From contig WGLW01000025.1 of NCBI GenBank assembly GCA_016125405.1, forward strand, positions 1-64,000: a stretch of 64,000 nt of DNA, in the 5' to 3' direction. The notes under the pieces are model-generated. The model ran no database searches, was not told the DNA's origin, and saw only the letters and a list, made by a program, of their open reading frames with translations. Positions within the stretch are counted from its first letter, which is position 1. Each line of letters begins with the position of its first letter. The translations under genes were made by a program, and so were the position numbers. Source of the stretch: Alphaproteobacteria bacterium (GTDB lineage: Bacteria > Pseudomonadota > Alphaproteobacteria > Caulobacterales > Hyphomonadaceae). This document shows, piece by piece, positions 50,041 to 59,071 of this stretch.

Positions 50041-52863
50041 ATGAAGAGAAGCCAGTGGACCGTGCTGTCAGCCTTGTCGGCAGTCCTCAGCGCAACAGGC
50101 GTAGCGAATGCGCAAGTCGCAGATGGATCCGTCGAACAGATCAACCAGGCGCCCCAACAGGAGCAGGACAATCGGGTTGTCGTGACGGGCATCAAGGGAA
50201 GTCTGCAATCGGCGGCTGAACAGAAGCGCGACGCTTCGCAGGTCATTGATGCGATCACCGCGGAAGATATCGGCAAATTCCCGACGGAGAACGTGGCCGA
50301 GGCTGTGCAGCACGTAACCGGCGTCCAGATTACGAGGACACGCGGGGAGGGGACCTCTGCAAGCATCCGGGGTCTGCCGTCTGAATTTACAAGGGTCGAA
50401 CTCAACGGGGGAACGCTGGCCTCAGCGACTGTCGATCTGCGCGGCGGTGGCGGGGGAGGCGATCTCAATCGGAGCTTCGACTTCCGTCTGCTGCCAGCGG
50501 AGTTTGTTCGCACGCTGGAAGTCGTAAAGTCGCCCACGGCGAACATGCAGGAAGGAGGGCTTTCGGGCACGATCAACGTCGTGACCGCGCGGCCGCTCGA
50601 CCTTGGCAAGCTGACGCTGGTTGGTTCCGGGTTTGCCTCGCAGAACTCCAATTCCGGAAAAACCGATCCTCAGTTTTCGGGCCTCTTCTCGAATGTGTTC
50701 ATGGACGGACGTCTCGGCGTGCTGCTGACTGCCGGCTACACGAAGTCGCGTCCAGAGACGCACTCGATGTACGGAACGGTATGGGGCACCCAGTCCGAAT
50801 CGGTGCGCCACATCGACTACAACAACGACGGCGACCAAACCGACACGTTCAACATTCCAGGTCAGCTCAGGCCCGAGATTACGCGCGAGGACAATGCGCG
50901 AACGGCGCTTGCCGGAGTGGTCGAGTTCGACGCATCAGATGATCTCCGGCTGTCTGCCGAGGGCTTCTACAGCAAACGTGACACTGTTTCCCAGAGTTTC
51001 GAGTATCTGCACATCCCCAGCAACGCCAATGGGCCTGTCTTTGACAACTCAAAGACCCAATTCCTTGACATCGCCGGGATCGATCCGACGCAGGTCGCGT
51101 TCGGCATTCCGTATATGACCGGTGCAGCTCTGGATGCGACCGATGTCCGGGGAAACGATCGGGTGAACGATTCAACCTCTGACACCTCGTGGATCAAGAT
51201 CGGAGGCTCGTACGACAATGACGTTTGGTCGGCCGATCTTTCTGTCGCCTATTCGGAATCCAACCTCCTTGGGGACAATCTTAACCTGGCTCAAATCCAG
51301 CGTTTTGGCGTCGCCTACGATTGCATACCCGGCGAGCAGGTGTGCGGCATTGATTATTCCGATGAGACGCGCGCACGCTATCTCGATCCGAACCAGGGAA
51401 TCGTGGCGAGTCTCAATGGCGCATTCGATCGTCGGACCAAGGACGAGCTGACGGAAGTTCGCGCCGACTTTGCGCGACGCTTCGACGGCGCCCTGATTAA
51501 CCGGATCTCGTTTGGCGGGGTCGCATCCCAGCGGGACATTTACTCAAATGCCCAGGCGCTCGTGGTGTCCGCAAGCGCCTTGGCCAATCTCGTTGGTCTG
51601 CAGCCATCGACCGTACAACCGGGCGGGTACAATGTCGCACCGTTCACGCAACTGGTACACGCCGGAAGCGGCTCCTTCCTGGGCGCCTATCACGGGAACA
51701 TGACCTTTCCTACGCAATGGATCGCAACAGATACACTGGCTCTGCTTGCCGCAATTCCGCGCAAGGACCTTGTCGCCAATGGCAGGCTCCTTGAAAACCT
51801 CAATCAGGTCGTCGACGTTTCCGAGGACATCGCGGCAGTCTACGCGCAAGCAGATTTTGAATCACCCGATGGAAACCTGACCGGCAATTTCGGCGTCAGG
51901 GTCGTTCACACAAAACAATCCTCGGCGGGTGTTGCTCCGGATCTGACAAATCTGGTTTCGCTGGTTGATGCAGGCGGCACGCTTCTTGTGCCGCCAGCCG
52001 GCAATATTGCAGCCAAGCATGAATACACCGAGATCCTGCCGTCCTTGAACGTCAAGCTCGATCTCACCAACGACTTCCTGCTGCGTTTTGGGGCCTCGCG
52101 TACCCTGGCGCGTCCATCCCTGACCCAGATTTCGCCGTCGACGACTGCGGTCGGCGGCGCCGGCAACTTTTCGATCACGTCGGGAAATCCGGAACTCGAT
52201 CCGTTCATCGCCCTCAACTTCGATTTTGCGGCCGAGTGGTATCCGAACACGGATACATCTCTGACGCTGGCGGTATTCCACAAGGACCTGGCGACGCTGG
52301 TGCGTACAGTTTCGGACCAGACCTTCATTCCAGTGACCTTCAGAACTGAATCAACCAATACCGATGAAGTGCGGCTTGCGCAGTTCACCAGGAACCGTCC
52401 TGAGAACCAGGAGGGCGTCAAGCTGACCGGCTTTGAGCTGGGCTACCAGCAGTTCTTCTCATTCCTTCCTGGTCCGTTCGAAAACCTGGGCGTCCAGGCG
52501 AACTACACCTTCATCGACAACTCGGACGAAAATGTTCTGACCGCGGCGTCCAAGAACAACTACAACATCAGCGCCTTCTACGAGACCGATCACTTCGGCG
52601 CCCGCGTGTCCTACACCTGGCGTGACAAGTACGTCACCGCGGGGCTCCCGGATGGTAACAACGGATTGGGGGAGCGGGCAGGCACCAGCGCGACGCTGGA
52701 TGCGAACCTGAGCTACAATCTGAACGATCATGTCTCGTTCATCCTGGAGGGCGTGAATCTGCTGGAGGACACCGAGGAGACGCGGTCGATTCTCGGTGAT
52801 CTGCCGTTCGACTTCTTCGACACAGGAAGGAGACTGATGATTGGGGCCAGGGTTCGATACTAA
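50041..52863 (+). CDS. TonB-dependent receptor, Xanthomonas/Caulobacter carbohydrate type
   Basis: This is a 940-residue receptor of the TIGR01782-like class, often tied to sugar uptake. Signal peptide to ANAQ; TonB-box-like VVVTGIKGSLQSAAEQKRDASQV; plug with DAITAEDIGKFPTENVAEAVQHVTGVQITR and ASIRGLPSEFTRVELNGG; barrel ending in GARVRY. Ribosome site GGGAGG is six bases before the ATG. It follows the iol operon on the same strand, after a 480-bp promoter region, so it has its own control but is plausibly the outer-membrane entry for the inositol-derived substrate. A terminator follows directly. Confidence 0.93.
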   Translation: MKRSQWTVLSALSAVLSATGVANAQVADGSVEQINQAPQQEQDNRVVVTGIKGSLQSAAEQKRDASQVIDAITAEDIGKFPTENVAEAVQHVTGVQITRTRGEGTSASIRGLPSEFTRVELNGGTLASATVDLRGGGGGGDLNRSFDFRLLPAEFVRTLEVVKSPTANMQEGGLSGTINVVTARPLDLGKLTLVGSGFASQNSNSGKTDPQFSGLFSNVFMDGRLGVLLTAGYTKSRPETHSMYGTVWGTQSESVRHIDYNNDGDQTDTFNIPGQLRPEITREDNARTALAGVVEFDASDDLRLSAEGFYSKRDTVSQSFEYLHIPSNANGPVFDNSKTQFLDIAGIDPTQVAFGIPYMTGAALDATDVRGNDRVNDSTSDTSWIKIGGSYDNDVWSADLSVAYSESNLLGDNLNLAQIQRFGVAYDCIPGEQVCGIDYSDETRARYLDPNQGIVASLNGAFDRRTKDELTEVRADFARRFDGALINRISFGGVASQRDIYSNAQALVVSASALANLVGLQPSTVQPGGYNVAPFTQLVHAGSGSFLGAYHGNMTFPTQWIATDTLALLAAIPRKDLVANGRLLENLNQVVDVSEDIAAVYAQADFESPDGNLTGNFGVRVVHTKQSSAGVAPDLTNLVSLVDAGGTLLVPPAGNIAAKHEYTEILPSLNVKLDLTNDFLLRFGASRTLARPSLTQISPSTTAVGGAGNFSITSGNPELDPFIALNFDFAAEWYPNTDTSLTLAVFHKDLATLVRTVSDQTFIPVTFRTESTNTDEVRLAQFTRNRPENQEGVKLTGFELGYQQFFSFLPGPFENLGVQANYTFIDNSDENVLTAASKNNYNISAFYETDHFGARVSYTWRDKYVTAGLPDGNNGLGERAGTSATLDANLSYNLNDHVSFILEGVNLLEDTEETRSILGDLPFDFFDTGRRLMIGARVRY

Positions 52864-52893
52864 GAACCCCCATCGGTCTGTCTCTGCGATTTC

Positions 52894-52925
52894 GCGGCGC
52901 CATCTTCCGGGGTGGCGCCGCTTTT
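52894..52925 (+). terminator. Rho-independent terminator after the TonB receptor
   Basis: A perfect 9-bp stem (GCGGCGCCA / TGGCGCCGC) with a 10-base loop is followed by TTTT, 31 bp after the receptor stop. It ends the plus-strand transcription unit before the convergent acyl-CoA dehydrogenase gene. Confidence 0.85.
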
Positions 52926-52974
52926 CGACGCGGCGGTCGCGGCCACGCTACAGAACACGCGGCGGAAGTCGGTT

Positions 52975-54699
52975 TTAATGGGCTCGACCAAAGGTCAGGG
53001 GAGCGTCAGCATAGCCGCCCGGGTCGCCCATCAACGGCCCAAAGTCGTCCTCATTACCTGCGGCCGCCAGCGGGTCCTTTGTCGCCAGGCGGTGACGTAC
53101 CACGGCGCGCGCGACCGCCAAACGATGGGGGAGAGCCAACTCTCGGGCCTCCATGGCAAGGCTGGCGGCCGACGCGACATGATAAAGCGCAGATGCAGCC
53201 GAGCGGGTGAGGTCCGGATTGTCGATCGCCTTCTCTGCAAGAGCGACCGCTCGTTCAGCCATGTCTTTGAGGCCCGGCAGGGTTCCCTGATCAAGATGGC
53301 CGATATGGCGTAGCAAGACAGGCAGAGCTTGCTCGCGGCTTGCGGCGCGGATGACGTCCAGCGCGACGATATTGCTGGTGCCTTCCCATATGCTGCCAAG
53401 GTGCACATCGCGCACAAGCCTGGGATCAGGCCATTCTTCGATATAGCCGCAGCCGCCGCGCACCTCCATCGCGTCGCCCGTAACGCGTCGCGCATCGCGA
53501 CAGGCGCGGAACTTGATGAGGGGTGTGAGCAGCCGGACAAGTGCATACGCCTCCTTGTCTCCGGCATCTGAACGGTGAAGCGCCTCGGCCGTCTGTAGCA
53601 TCATGCTGCGGGCCTGTTCGGTCGGTACGATCATCTTGGCCAGCTGCCGGCGCATCAGCGGCATCTCGATCAGCCTGCGGCCGAAGGCCTTTCGGCGGTG
53701 GGCGATGAACAAGGCTTCCGTTGTGGCGCGACGCATCAGACCGGCGGCGCGCATTCCGTTTGAAAGCCGCGAGTTGTTGACCATATCGGCCATCTGCTTG
53801 AAGCCCGCCTCGGGATCGCCGACGAGCCAGGCGGTGGCGCCCTCCAGCCTTATTTCTCCGCTCGCCATTGAGCGCGTGCCCATCTTGTCCTTGAGGCGCA
53901 CGATCCGGTAGGCGTTTGGCGACCGGTCCGGCAGTATACGCGGCAACAGGAACAGCGAGACGCCCTTCAATCCGGCCGCGCCGTCCGAACGGCGCGCAAG
54001 GACCATGGCGAGTTCGGCGTCGGCGTTTGAGCAGAACCATTTATCGCCACTTAGCGACCACGTGCCGTCTCCACGCGGGGTAGCTTCCACGCTCGTGGCG
54101 GCGATGTCTGATCCTGCGCCTTGTTCTGTCATGAACATGGCGCCCTGGAAGAGACCATCCATATCCTGGCTGGTAAGGGCGGGCAGGTATCGATCAACCA
54201 GTTCGGAGGAGCCAAATTTTCGTAGCGTACGGGTCAGGCTGTCGGTCATGCTCAATGGGCAGCACACACCGAACTCGGCCTGCACGTAGAGGTAGGTCAA
54301 CAGGTATTTCGCGGCCGGCGGCATCGGCGCGTCCCAACCCAGGACGCCGCCGCGGTGCGACAGCGCCGCCAGTCCGAACTCGCCGAAGGCAATCTGCTCC
54401 ATCCTGCGATACGACGGATGATAGATAATGCTCTGCAGGTCCTCGCCACGGCGGGAGCGAACTGCAAGTTCCGGCGGATTGTTATCCGCAGTTCGCGCCG
54501 CCTCATCCAATTCACCCCCTGCAAGTCCGCCCAGCCTGTCGAAATGGGGGATCAGGTGGTCGGCAAGCTCCCGGGGAAGATAAAGAGATGACAGCGCCGC
54601 AAAATCCGGGTCAGCGCGGAAGAGATTAATGCCGCTGCTGTCCGGTATGGCCTCGGCGCCCGAAATGGTGTTCCGCATTGTCTCTCTTTGCATGTCCAT
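52975..54699 (-). CDS. Acyl-CoA dehydrogenase, AidB-like
   Basis: This is a 574-residue flavin-dependent acyl-CoA dehydrogenase-fold protein, longer than the usual 380, as in AidB and related enzymes. Family motifs are FMTEQGAGSDIAATSVEATP, WSLSGDKWFCSNADAELAMVLAR, RHRKAFGR-like IAHRRKAFGRRL, and the C-terminal GGCGYIEEWPDPRLVRDVHLGSIWEGTSNIVALDVIRA with WEGTSNI. It could oxidise a branched acyl-CoA or act in alkylation protection as AidB does; the sequence does not decide. Starts at 54699, 54693 and 54678 are possible. It stands alone, with terminator DNA on one side and a divergent gene on the other. Confidence 0.9.
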   Translation of the reverse strand: MDMQRETMRNTISGAEAIPDSSGINLFRADPDFAALSSLYLPRELADHLIPHFDRLGGLAGGELDEAARTADNNPPELAVRSRRGEDLQSIIYHPSYRRMEQIAFGEFGLAALSHRGGVLGWDAPMPPAAKYLLTYLYVQAEFGVCCPLSMTDSLTRTLRKFGSSELVDRYLPALTSQDMDGLFQGAMFMTEQGAGSDIAATSVEATPRGDGTWSLSGDKWFCSNADAELAMVLARRSDGAAGLKGVSLFLLPRILPDRSPNAYRIVRLKDKMGTRSMASGEIRLEGATAWLVGDPEAGFKQMADMVNNSRLSNGMRAAGLMRRATTEALFIAHRRKAFGRRLIEMPLMRRQLAKMIVPTEQARSMMLQTAEALHRSDAGDKEAYALVRLLTPLIKFRACRDARRVTGDAMEVRGGCGYIEEWPDPRLVRDVHLGSIWEGTSNIVALDVIRAASREQALPVLLRHIGHLDQGTLPGLKDMAERAVALAEKAIDNPDLTRSAASALYHVASAASLAMEARELALPHRLAVARAVVRHRLATKDPLAAAGNEDDFGPLMGDPGGYADAPLTFGRAH

Positions 54700-55119
54700 T
54701 CAGCTCTCGCGACGTCGAACCCAGAAATATATACGATTGAGTTCGTCGACCAGCATCGCAAGATGCAGGGTTCCTGGCCGCCAGCTCTAGCGCAGCGCTT
54801 TCTGGAAACGCACGCGCCGGTCTACAACGCCCACACTATCCAGCCCCAGCTGTTGAGCCCCAGCGTCATGTACGCCAGGAGCAGGCCAGATTTCCGTCCG
54901 GAACGCAGCCGAAGCCTCAGCACGTGACTGCTTGATAGATCTCCATGGAACCTGCGCGCGCCTATCCGACAGCCCTGCTATTACGTGTCGGGGCGCGCGA
55001 CCGCCTCTCATAAGATCGGAGCGCCCTACCTTGCCTCATGTTCCTCCCAGGTAGACACTCAGGCCCAAGGCCGGAGGACAGGGGGGACAGCCCGGCCCCG
55101 GTGTTGGGGAGGAAGAGAT
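54700..55119. other. Divergent intergenic region, no gene seen
   Basis: These 420 bp separate the acyl-CoA dehydrogenase (minus) from the secreted protein at 55120 (plus). An AT-rich AAATATATACG element at 54725-54735 could belong to the dehydrogenase promoter. Frames here are arginine/proline-rich and look non-coding. Confidence 0.4.
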
Positions 55120-56274
55120 ATGCGTTTCATGCTTGCGCCAGCGTCCGCGCTGGCGATGATTCTTGTCGGCCAGGCCAATGCGCAGAACGCGCCGGACCCC
55201 TACAAAGTAAACCCGTTCCTCGGAAAGGCCACGGCGGCTCCCGCTGTTCCCGCAGCGTCCTCGCTCGAAGCAGCGACATCTTTGGAGGCCATCGCGGAGA
55301 GCCGGGCGGAGATGGCGAAGCCACGCTCCGAACCCGGCTACTCTCCGCCGCGCCTGTCGGATGGCCATCCTGACCTGCAGGGCGTCTGGTCCAACGCCTC
55401 AAACACCGTGCTGACGCGGCCAGCGAAATTCTCCTCGCTGGTGATGAACGATGCGGAGGCCGCCAAGGCGCGGCGCGAGCACCCGCAGAACATTCGCCAG
55501 GCGACCGATGATAACCAGAAGGAGGCGGATGGCCTGCTGAATGGCCGCGATCTGGCCGCCGGGCGCGGATACAACTCCTTCTGGATCGATCCCGGCACCA
55601 ACTATTCGCTGACCAAGGGCACGTGGTGCACCTCCTGGATCGTCGATCCGCCAAATGGCCAAATTCCCTATTCCGAGGATGGCCGCAAATGGCTGGCCTC
55701 GCATCGCCGCGACCGCGGAAACGGGTTCGACAATCCCGAAGAGCGCAGCCTTGCCGAGCGCTGTATCTTTTTCGGCCGCAGCGCCGGGCCGCCGCTGACC
55801 AACGGGCTCTACAACAACAACTACCGCATAACCCAATCCGCGAACGCCGTGGCGATCGAGGCGGAGATGATCCACGAGACCCGCATCATCCGCCTCAACG
55901 CAAAGCACGACCCGGCGGTGCTCAACCGTTATGCCGGCGATTCTATCGGCTGGTGGGAGGGCGACACGCTGGTGGTCGAGACGGTCAATATGAACTCGAC
56001 TGGCGGCGGGTCTGCGCCGCTGACGCCATCGGGAAAGATCATCGAACGTTTCACGCGCTACAACGAGAAGCAGGTGCTTTACGAGTTCGAGGTAGATGAC
56101 CCCGCGCTTTATACCCAGGTCTGGAAAGGCGAGATGGGTCTCAACGCGGCGCCCAATCTCTACGAGTACGCCTGCCATGAAGGCAATTACGGTCTGAGCG
56201 GAATTCTGTCGGGAGGGCGCGCCAACGACCGAAAGGGCGTATCCAACTTCCAGAACGGACGGCGGGAGGAATAG
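55120..56274 (+). CDS. Secreted protein of unknown function
   Basis: This is a 384-residue exported protein: signal peptide RFMLAPASALAMILVGQANAQ, an alanine-rich linker, then a globular region starting SDGHPDLQGVWSNASNTVLTRP. Other blocks are WCTSWIVDPPNGQIPYSEDGRKWL, GWWEGDTLVVETVNMN, IIERFTRYNEKQVLYEFEVDDPALY and EYACHEGNYGLSGILSGGR. I recognise this as a recurrent uncharacterised family of soil proteobacteria, often near PQQ dehydrogenases and TonB receptors, but know no activity. GGGGAGGAAGAG precedes the start. It sits 184 bp before a PQQ dehydrogenase gene on the same strand. Confidence 0.8.
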   Translation: MRFMLAPASALAMILVGQANAQNAPDPYKVNPFLGKATAAPAVPAASSLEAATSLEAIAESRAEMAKPRSEPGYSPPRLSDGHPDLQGVWSNASNTVLTRPAKFSSLVMNDAEAAKARREHPQNIRQATDDNQKEADGLLNGRDLAAGRGYNSFWIDPGTNYSLTKGTWCTSWIVDPPNGQIPYSEDGRKWLASHRRDRGNGFDNPEERSLAERCIFFGRSAGPPLTNGLYNNNYRITQSANAVAIEAEMIHETRIIRLNAKHDPAVLNRYAGDSIGWWEGDTLVVETVNMNSTGGGSAPLTPSGKIIERFTRYNEKQVLYEFEVDDPALYTQVWKGEMGLNAAPNLYEYACHEGNYGLSGILSGGRANDRKGVSNFQNGRREE

Positions 56275-56324
56275 GCGCGGTTTCGCTCGCGGCTGACGCT
56301 GGAGATCAGTTGGCTGCAAGTGGC

Positions 56325-56348
56325 GGAGTAGATCTTCGGATCTGCTCC
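56325..56348 (+). other. Stable C(UUCG)G hairpin between secreted protein and PQQ gene
   Basis: GGAGTAGATC-TTCG-GATCTGCTCC forms a 10-bp stem (one wobble pair) capped by the very stable CUUCGG tetraloop. There is no T-run after it, so it is more likely an mRNA-processing or stability element than a full terminator. Confidence 0.6.
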
Positions 56349-56434
56349 AAACATGCTCCGCCCTGTCCAGGCATCGAAAGATTGATGCGTTGCAACAATG
56401 ACAAGGTAGCGGGCTCATCGCATACCTCAGGGGT

Positions 56435-56447
56435 CTGACGGCGTCAG
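56435..56447. promoter_or_regulatory. Palindrome next to the PQQ gene ribosome site
   Basis: CTGACG-g-CGTCAG is a perfect 6-bp inverted repeat directly before the GGGGAGGGAAG ribosome site of the PQQ dehydrogenase. It could be an operator or a hairpin affecting translation. Evidence is symmetry and position only. Confidence 0.35.
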
Positions 56448-56458
56448 GGGAGGGAAGA

Positions 56459-58777
56459 ATGGGTCTCCAGTCTGCAAGAGCGTTGAAGCAACGTCTTCCA
56501 GCCAGTCTTGTCGCGGCGGCCTTCCTAGCGGGTGTGGGCTGCACGAATTCGCCGACACCGGAAACGCGCGCGTCGACGCCCTCATCGGCGCTCGAAGCGA
56601 GCGCTGAGGCATTGTTCCAGAAACGCTGCGCGTCATGTCACGAGCCGAATATCGAGCGAGCGCCGTCGCGAAGCACGATCGCACTGATGTCGCCGGAGCA
56701 GATCGTGGGCGCGCTCGATGGCGGCGTCATGGCGCCGATGACTACAGGCCTGTCGAAAGCAGATATCGAGATGCTGGCGGATCATCTCGGCTCGCACGCC
56801 TCGTCGCAGAGGAGCGCAACGTCGGCCTCCCTGAAAACGGCGGGATCGACCAGACCAGTCGTCATCGACCCGACGGCCGCTCCGGTCGAATGGCTTACCT
56901 ACAATGGCGGCTACGCCAGCACGCGCTATTCGCCGCTCGACCAGATCAACAAGGATAACGTCAAGACGCTCCACGTCGTCTGGCGTCAGTCGCTGACGCC
57001 GGATGTCCCGCGCGGGGAAGGCATGAAGATCCCTCCGCCGTCGAGCAACAACGAAACCACGCCGCTCATGGCGGGCGGGCTGGTCTATTTCAGCACCGGC
57101 ATTGGCGGCGTCGCCGCCCTCGACGCGGCGACCGGTAAAGTCGTCTGGAACCTGGATTCGATCCCCACGGAGGAAGCCCGGTCGGCCGACGATCCTGCGC
57201 AGCGCGTCGGCGGGGCGACGCGCGCTTTGTCCTACTGGGCAGACGGCGGCGACGGACGGATCATCGCGCTGATCGGCGGGCGTTACCTTGCGGCCCTGGA
57301 CGCAAAGACGGGCAAGCCGGTCGCGGGTTTCGGCGTCGACGGGCAGGTCGACCTGCGCAAGGGACAGGACAGCGGCACGACGTTCAACTGGCGCACGGGT
57401 CCGACCGTGATCGTCCGCGGCGTCATCATCATCGGATCGGTTGTCAACGACATCAACGCAGCGCGCGGGCCTCAACGCAAGGAAGCCCAGCGGGGAGATG
57501 TGCGCGGCATCGACGCGAAGACCGGCAAGCAGCTGTGGATCTGGCATTCCATTCCGCAGGCCGGCGAAGACGGCAATGAGACCTGGCTGGACGGATCCTG
57601 GAAATATACCGGCCATACCAATGTCTGGGGCGCGATGAGCGCGGACGAGGACCTTGGACTTGTCTACATGCCGGAAACCACGCCGACCAACGACTGGTAT
57701 GGCGGCAAGCGCCCGGGCGCCGACCTGTTCGCCGAGAGCATCGTCGCGCTGGATGCGAGAACCGGAAAGCGCGTGTGGCACTTCCAGGGCGTGCATCATG
57801 GTCTCTGGGACTATGACTTCCCGTGCGCTCCGGTGCTGGTCGACATCACCGTTAACGACAAGAAGATCAAGGCGCTCGCTCAGCCGTCGAAGCAGGCGTT
57901 TCTCTACGTGCTGGATCGGGAGACTGGCAAACCCGTGTGGCCGATCGTCGAACGGCCCGTCCCCCAGGGCGATGCGCCCGGAGAATGGTATTCGCCGACG
58001 CAGCCTGTGCCGCTCAATGGCAAGGGTCAGCCCTTCGCCTACGACCAGCAGGGCGTGACGGTCGATGACCTCATCGACTTCACACCCGAACTGCGCGCTG
58101 AAGCGAAGAAAATGTTGGAAGACTATGCCTACGGGCCGATGTTCTTTCCTGTCGTGGTCCAGGGACAGGGCAAGGGCGCGGGCAAGAAGGGCTCGATCCA
58201 CATGCCTGGCTCATATGGCGGCACCAACTGGCCCGGCGCCGCTTTCGATCCTGAGACGAACATTCTCTATGTCCCCTCCGCTCACACGCCCGTGGTTGCG
58301 TCGTTGGTGCCGGCTCCGGACGGCTCGGACACGGGGATGACGCGCCAGCGCTACGAACCTCTGAGAGGCCCACAGGGTCTTCCGATGTTCAAGCCGCCTT
58401 ATGGCCGCCTCGTCGCAATCGATCTTAACAAGGGCGAGATCAAATGGACCGTCGCCAATGGCGACGGCCCCCGCGACAATCCAGCGCTGAAGGGATTGAA
58501 GCTTCCTCCGCTCGGCGTGCCAGGCCGCGTTGGCCCGCTGGCCACCAAGACGCTTGTCTTCATGGGCGAGGGGTTTCCGCAGGACCCGCCGGGTTCGGGG
58601 GGGAAGATGTTCCGGGCGTTCGACAAGGCGACCGGCGACGTGATCGCAGAGATTCCTCTCGACGGCGCCGTGACCGGTGTTCCGATGACCTATGCCTGGC
58701 AAGGCCGGCAGTACATCATCGTGCCGATGGGATATCCCGGACGCCCCGGAGAGTTCGTCGCTCTCACGGTCAACTAA
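56459..58777 (+). CDS. PQQ-dependent dehydrogenase with N-terminal cytochrome c, lipoprotein
   Basis: This is a 772-residue quinoprotein. The signal sequence ends in AGVGC, a lipobox. A small cytochrome c domain with CASCH (about residues 58-62) and a methionine-containing tail comes first; then a PQQ beta-propeller of the glucose-dehydrogenase-like type opens WLTYNGGYASTRYSPLDQINKDNV and carries repeated AALDAATGKVVWNL and ALDARTGKRVWHFQ propeller motifs. Haem before PQQ is the reverse of type II alcohol dehydrogenases, where the haem is C-terminal. It oxidises an alcohol or sugar on the periplasmic side and passes electrons to the haem. The substrate is unknown. Confidence 0.9.
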   Translation: MGLQSARALKQRLPASLVAAAFLAGVGCTNSPTPETRASTPSSALEASAEALFQKRCASCHEPNIERAPSRSTIALMSPEQIVGALDGGVMAPMTTGLSKADIEMLADHLGSHASSQRSATSASLKTAGSTRPVVIDPTAAPVEWLTYNGGYASTRYSPLDQINKDNVKTLHVVWRQSLTPDVPRGEGMKIPPPSSNNETTPLMAGGLVYFSTGIGGVAALDAATGKVVWNLDSIPTEEARSADDPAQRVGGATRALSYWADGGDGRIIALIGGRYLAALDAKTGKPVAGFGVDGQVDLRKGQDSGTTFNWRTGPTVIVRGVIIIGSVVNDINAARGPQRKEAQRGDVRGIDAKTGKQLWIWHSIPQAGEDGNETWLDGSWKYTGHTNVWGAMSADEDLGLVYMPETTPTNDWYGGKRPGADLFAESIVALDARTGKRVWHFQGVHHGLWDYDFPCAPVLVDITVNDKKIKALAQPSKQAFLYVLDRETGKPVWPIVERPVPQGDAPGEWYSPTQPVPLNGKGQPFAYDQQGVTVDDLIDFTPELRAEAKKMLEDYAYGPMFFPVVVQGQGKGAGKKGSIHMPGSYGGTNWPGAAFDPETNILYVPSAHTPVVASLVPAPDGSDTGMTRQRYEPLRGPQGLPMFKPPYGRLVAIDLNKGEIKWTVANGDGPRDNPALKGLKLPPLGVPGRVGPLATKTLVFMGEGFPQDPPGSGGKMFRAFDKATGDVIAEIPLDGAVTGVPMTYAWQGRQYIIVPMGYPGRPGEFVALTVN

Positions 58778-58807
58778 CCTCAAGAGGCGACGGCGGTGCT
58801 ATCATCT

Positions 58808-58821
58808 GTGGACGGCCCCTG
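58808..58821. repeat. Subterminal inverted repeat of IS1111-type element, left
   Basis: GTGGACGGCCCCTG matches the reverse complement of 60163-60176 in all 14 positions. IS1111-group elements carry such subterminal repeats, while the other IS110 group lacks them. Confidence 0.9.
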
Positions 58822-59071
58822 AGCTGCAAGGGGAAAGTTGAGCCGAGCTGAAGATCTGTCGGGTGCGGTCATCTGTCCGGCCTGTTTGCGCGGCTTGAGA
58901 CGAGCCGCTGGCCCTGATGGAGTCCGCTGACCAGGTCCCACTCAGTCTATCGAGCTTGATGCTCCGACAGCACCCCGGGTTGTCCTGTTCTGCGGTCCGC
59001 TTTTCGATCCTCATCAGCGCATCTGCACCCTCACAGTCCGAAGCAGCGGAGGTCGCCCGCTACAGACTCGA
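58822..59071 (-). ncRNA. Probable bridge (guide) RNA region of the IS1111-type element
   Basis: The 250-bp segment downstream of the transposase is where IS1111-group elements encode the bridge RNA that pairs with target and donor DNA. Two 8-nt words inside it repeat the two element junctions: TCAGTCTA at 58942-58949 equals 60181-60188, and TCATCTGT at 58869-58876 equals 58802-58809. In transcript order (minus strand) the first would be the target-binding loop and the second the donor-binding loop. Exact RNA ends cannot be fixed. Confidence 0.6.

Noticed and set aside
56633-58201. 522-codon minus-strand frame
   Set aside because: Antisense to the PQQ dehydrogenase; composition and lack of motifs mark it as a shadow frame.
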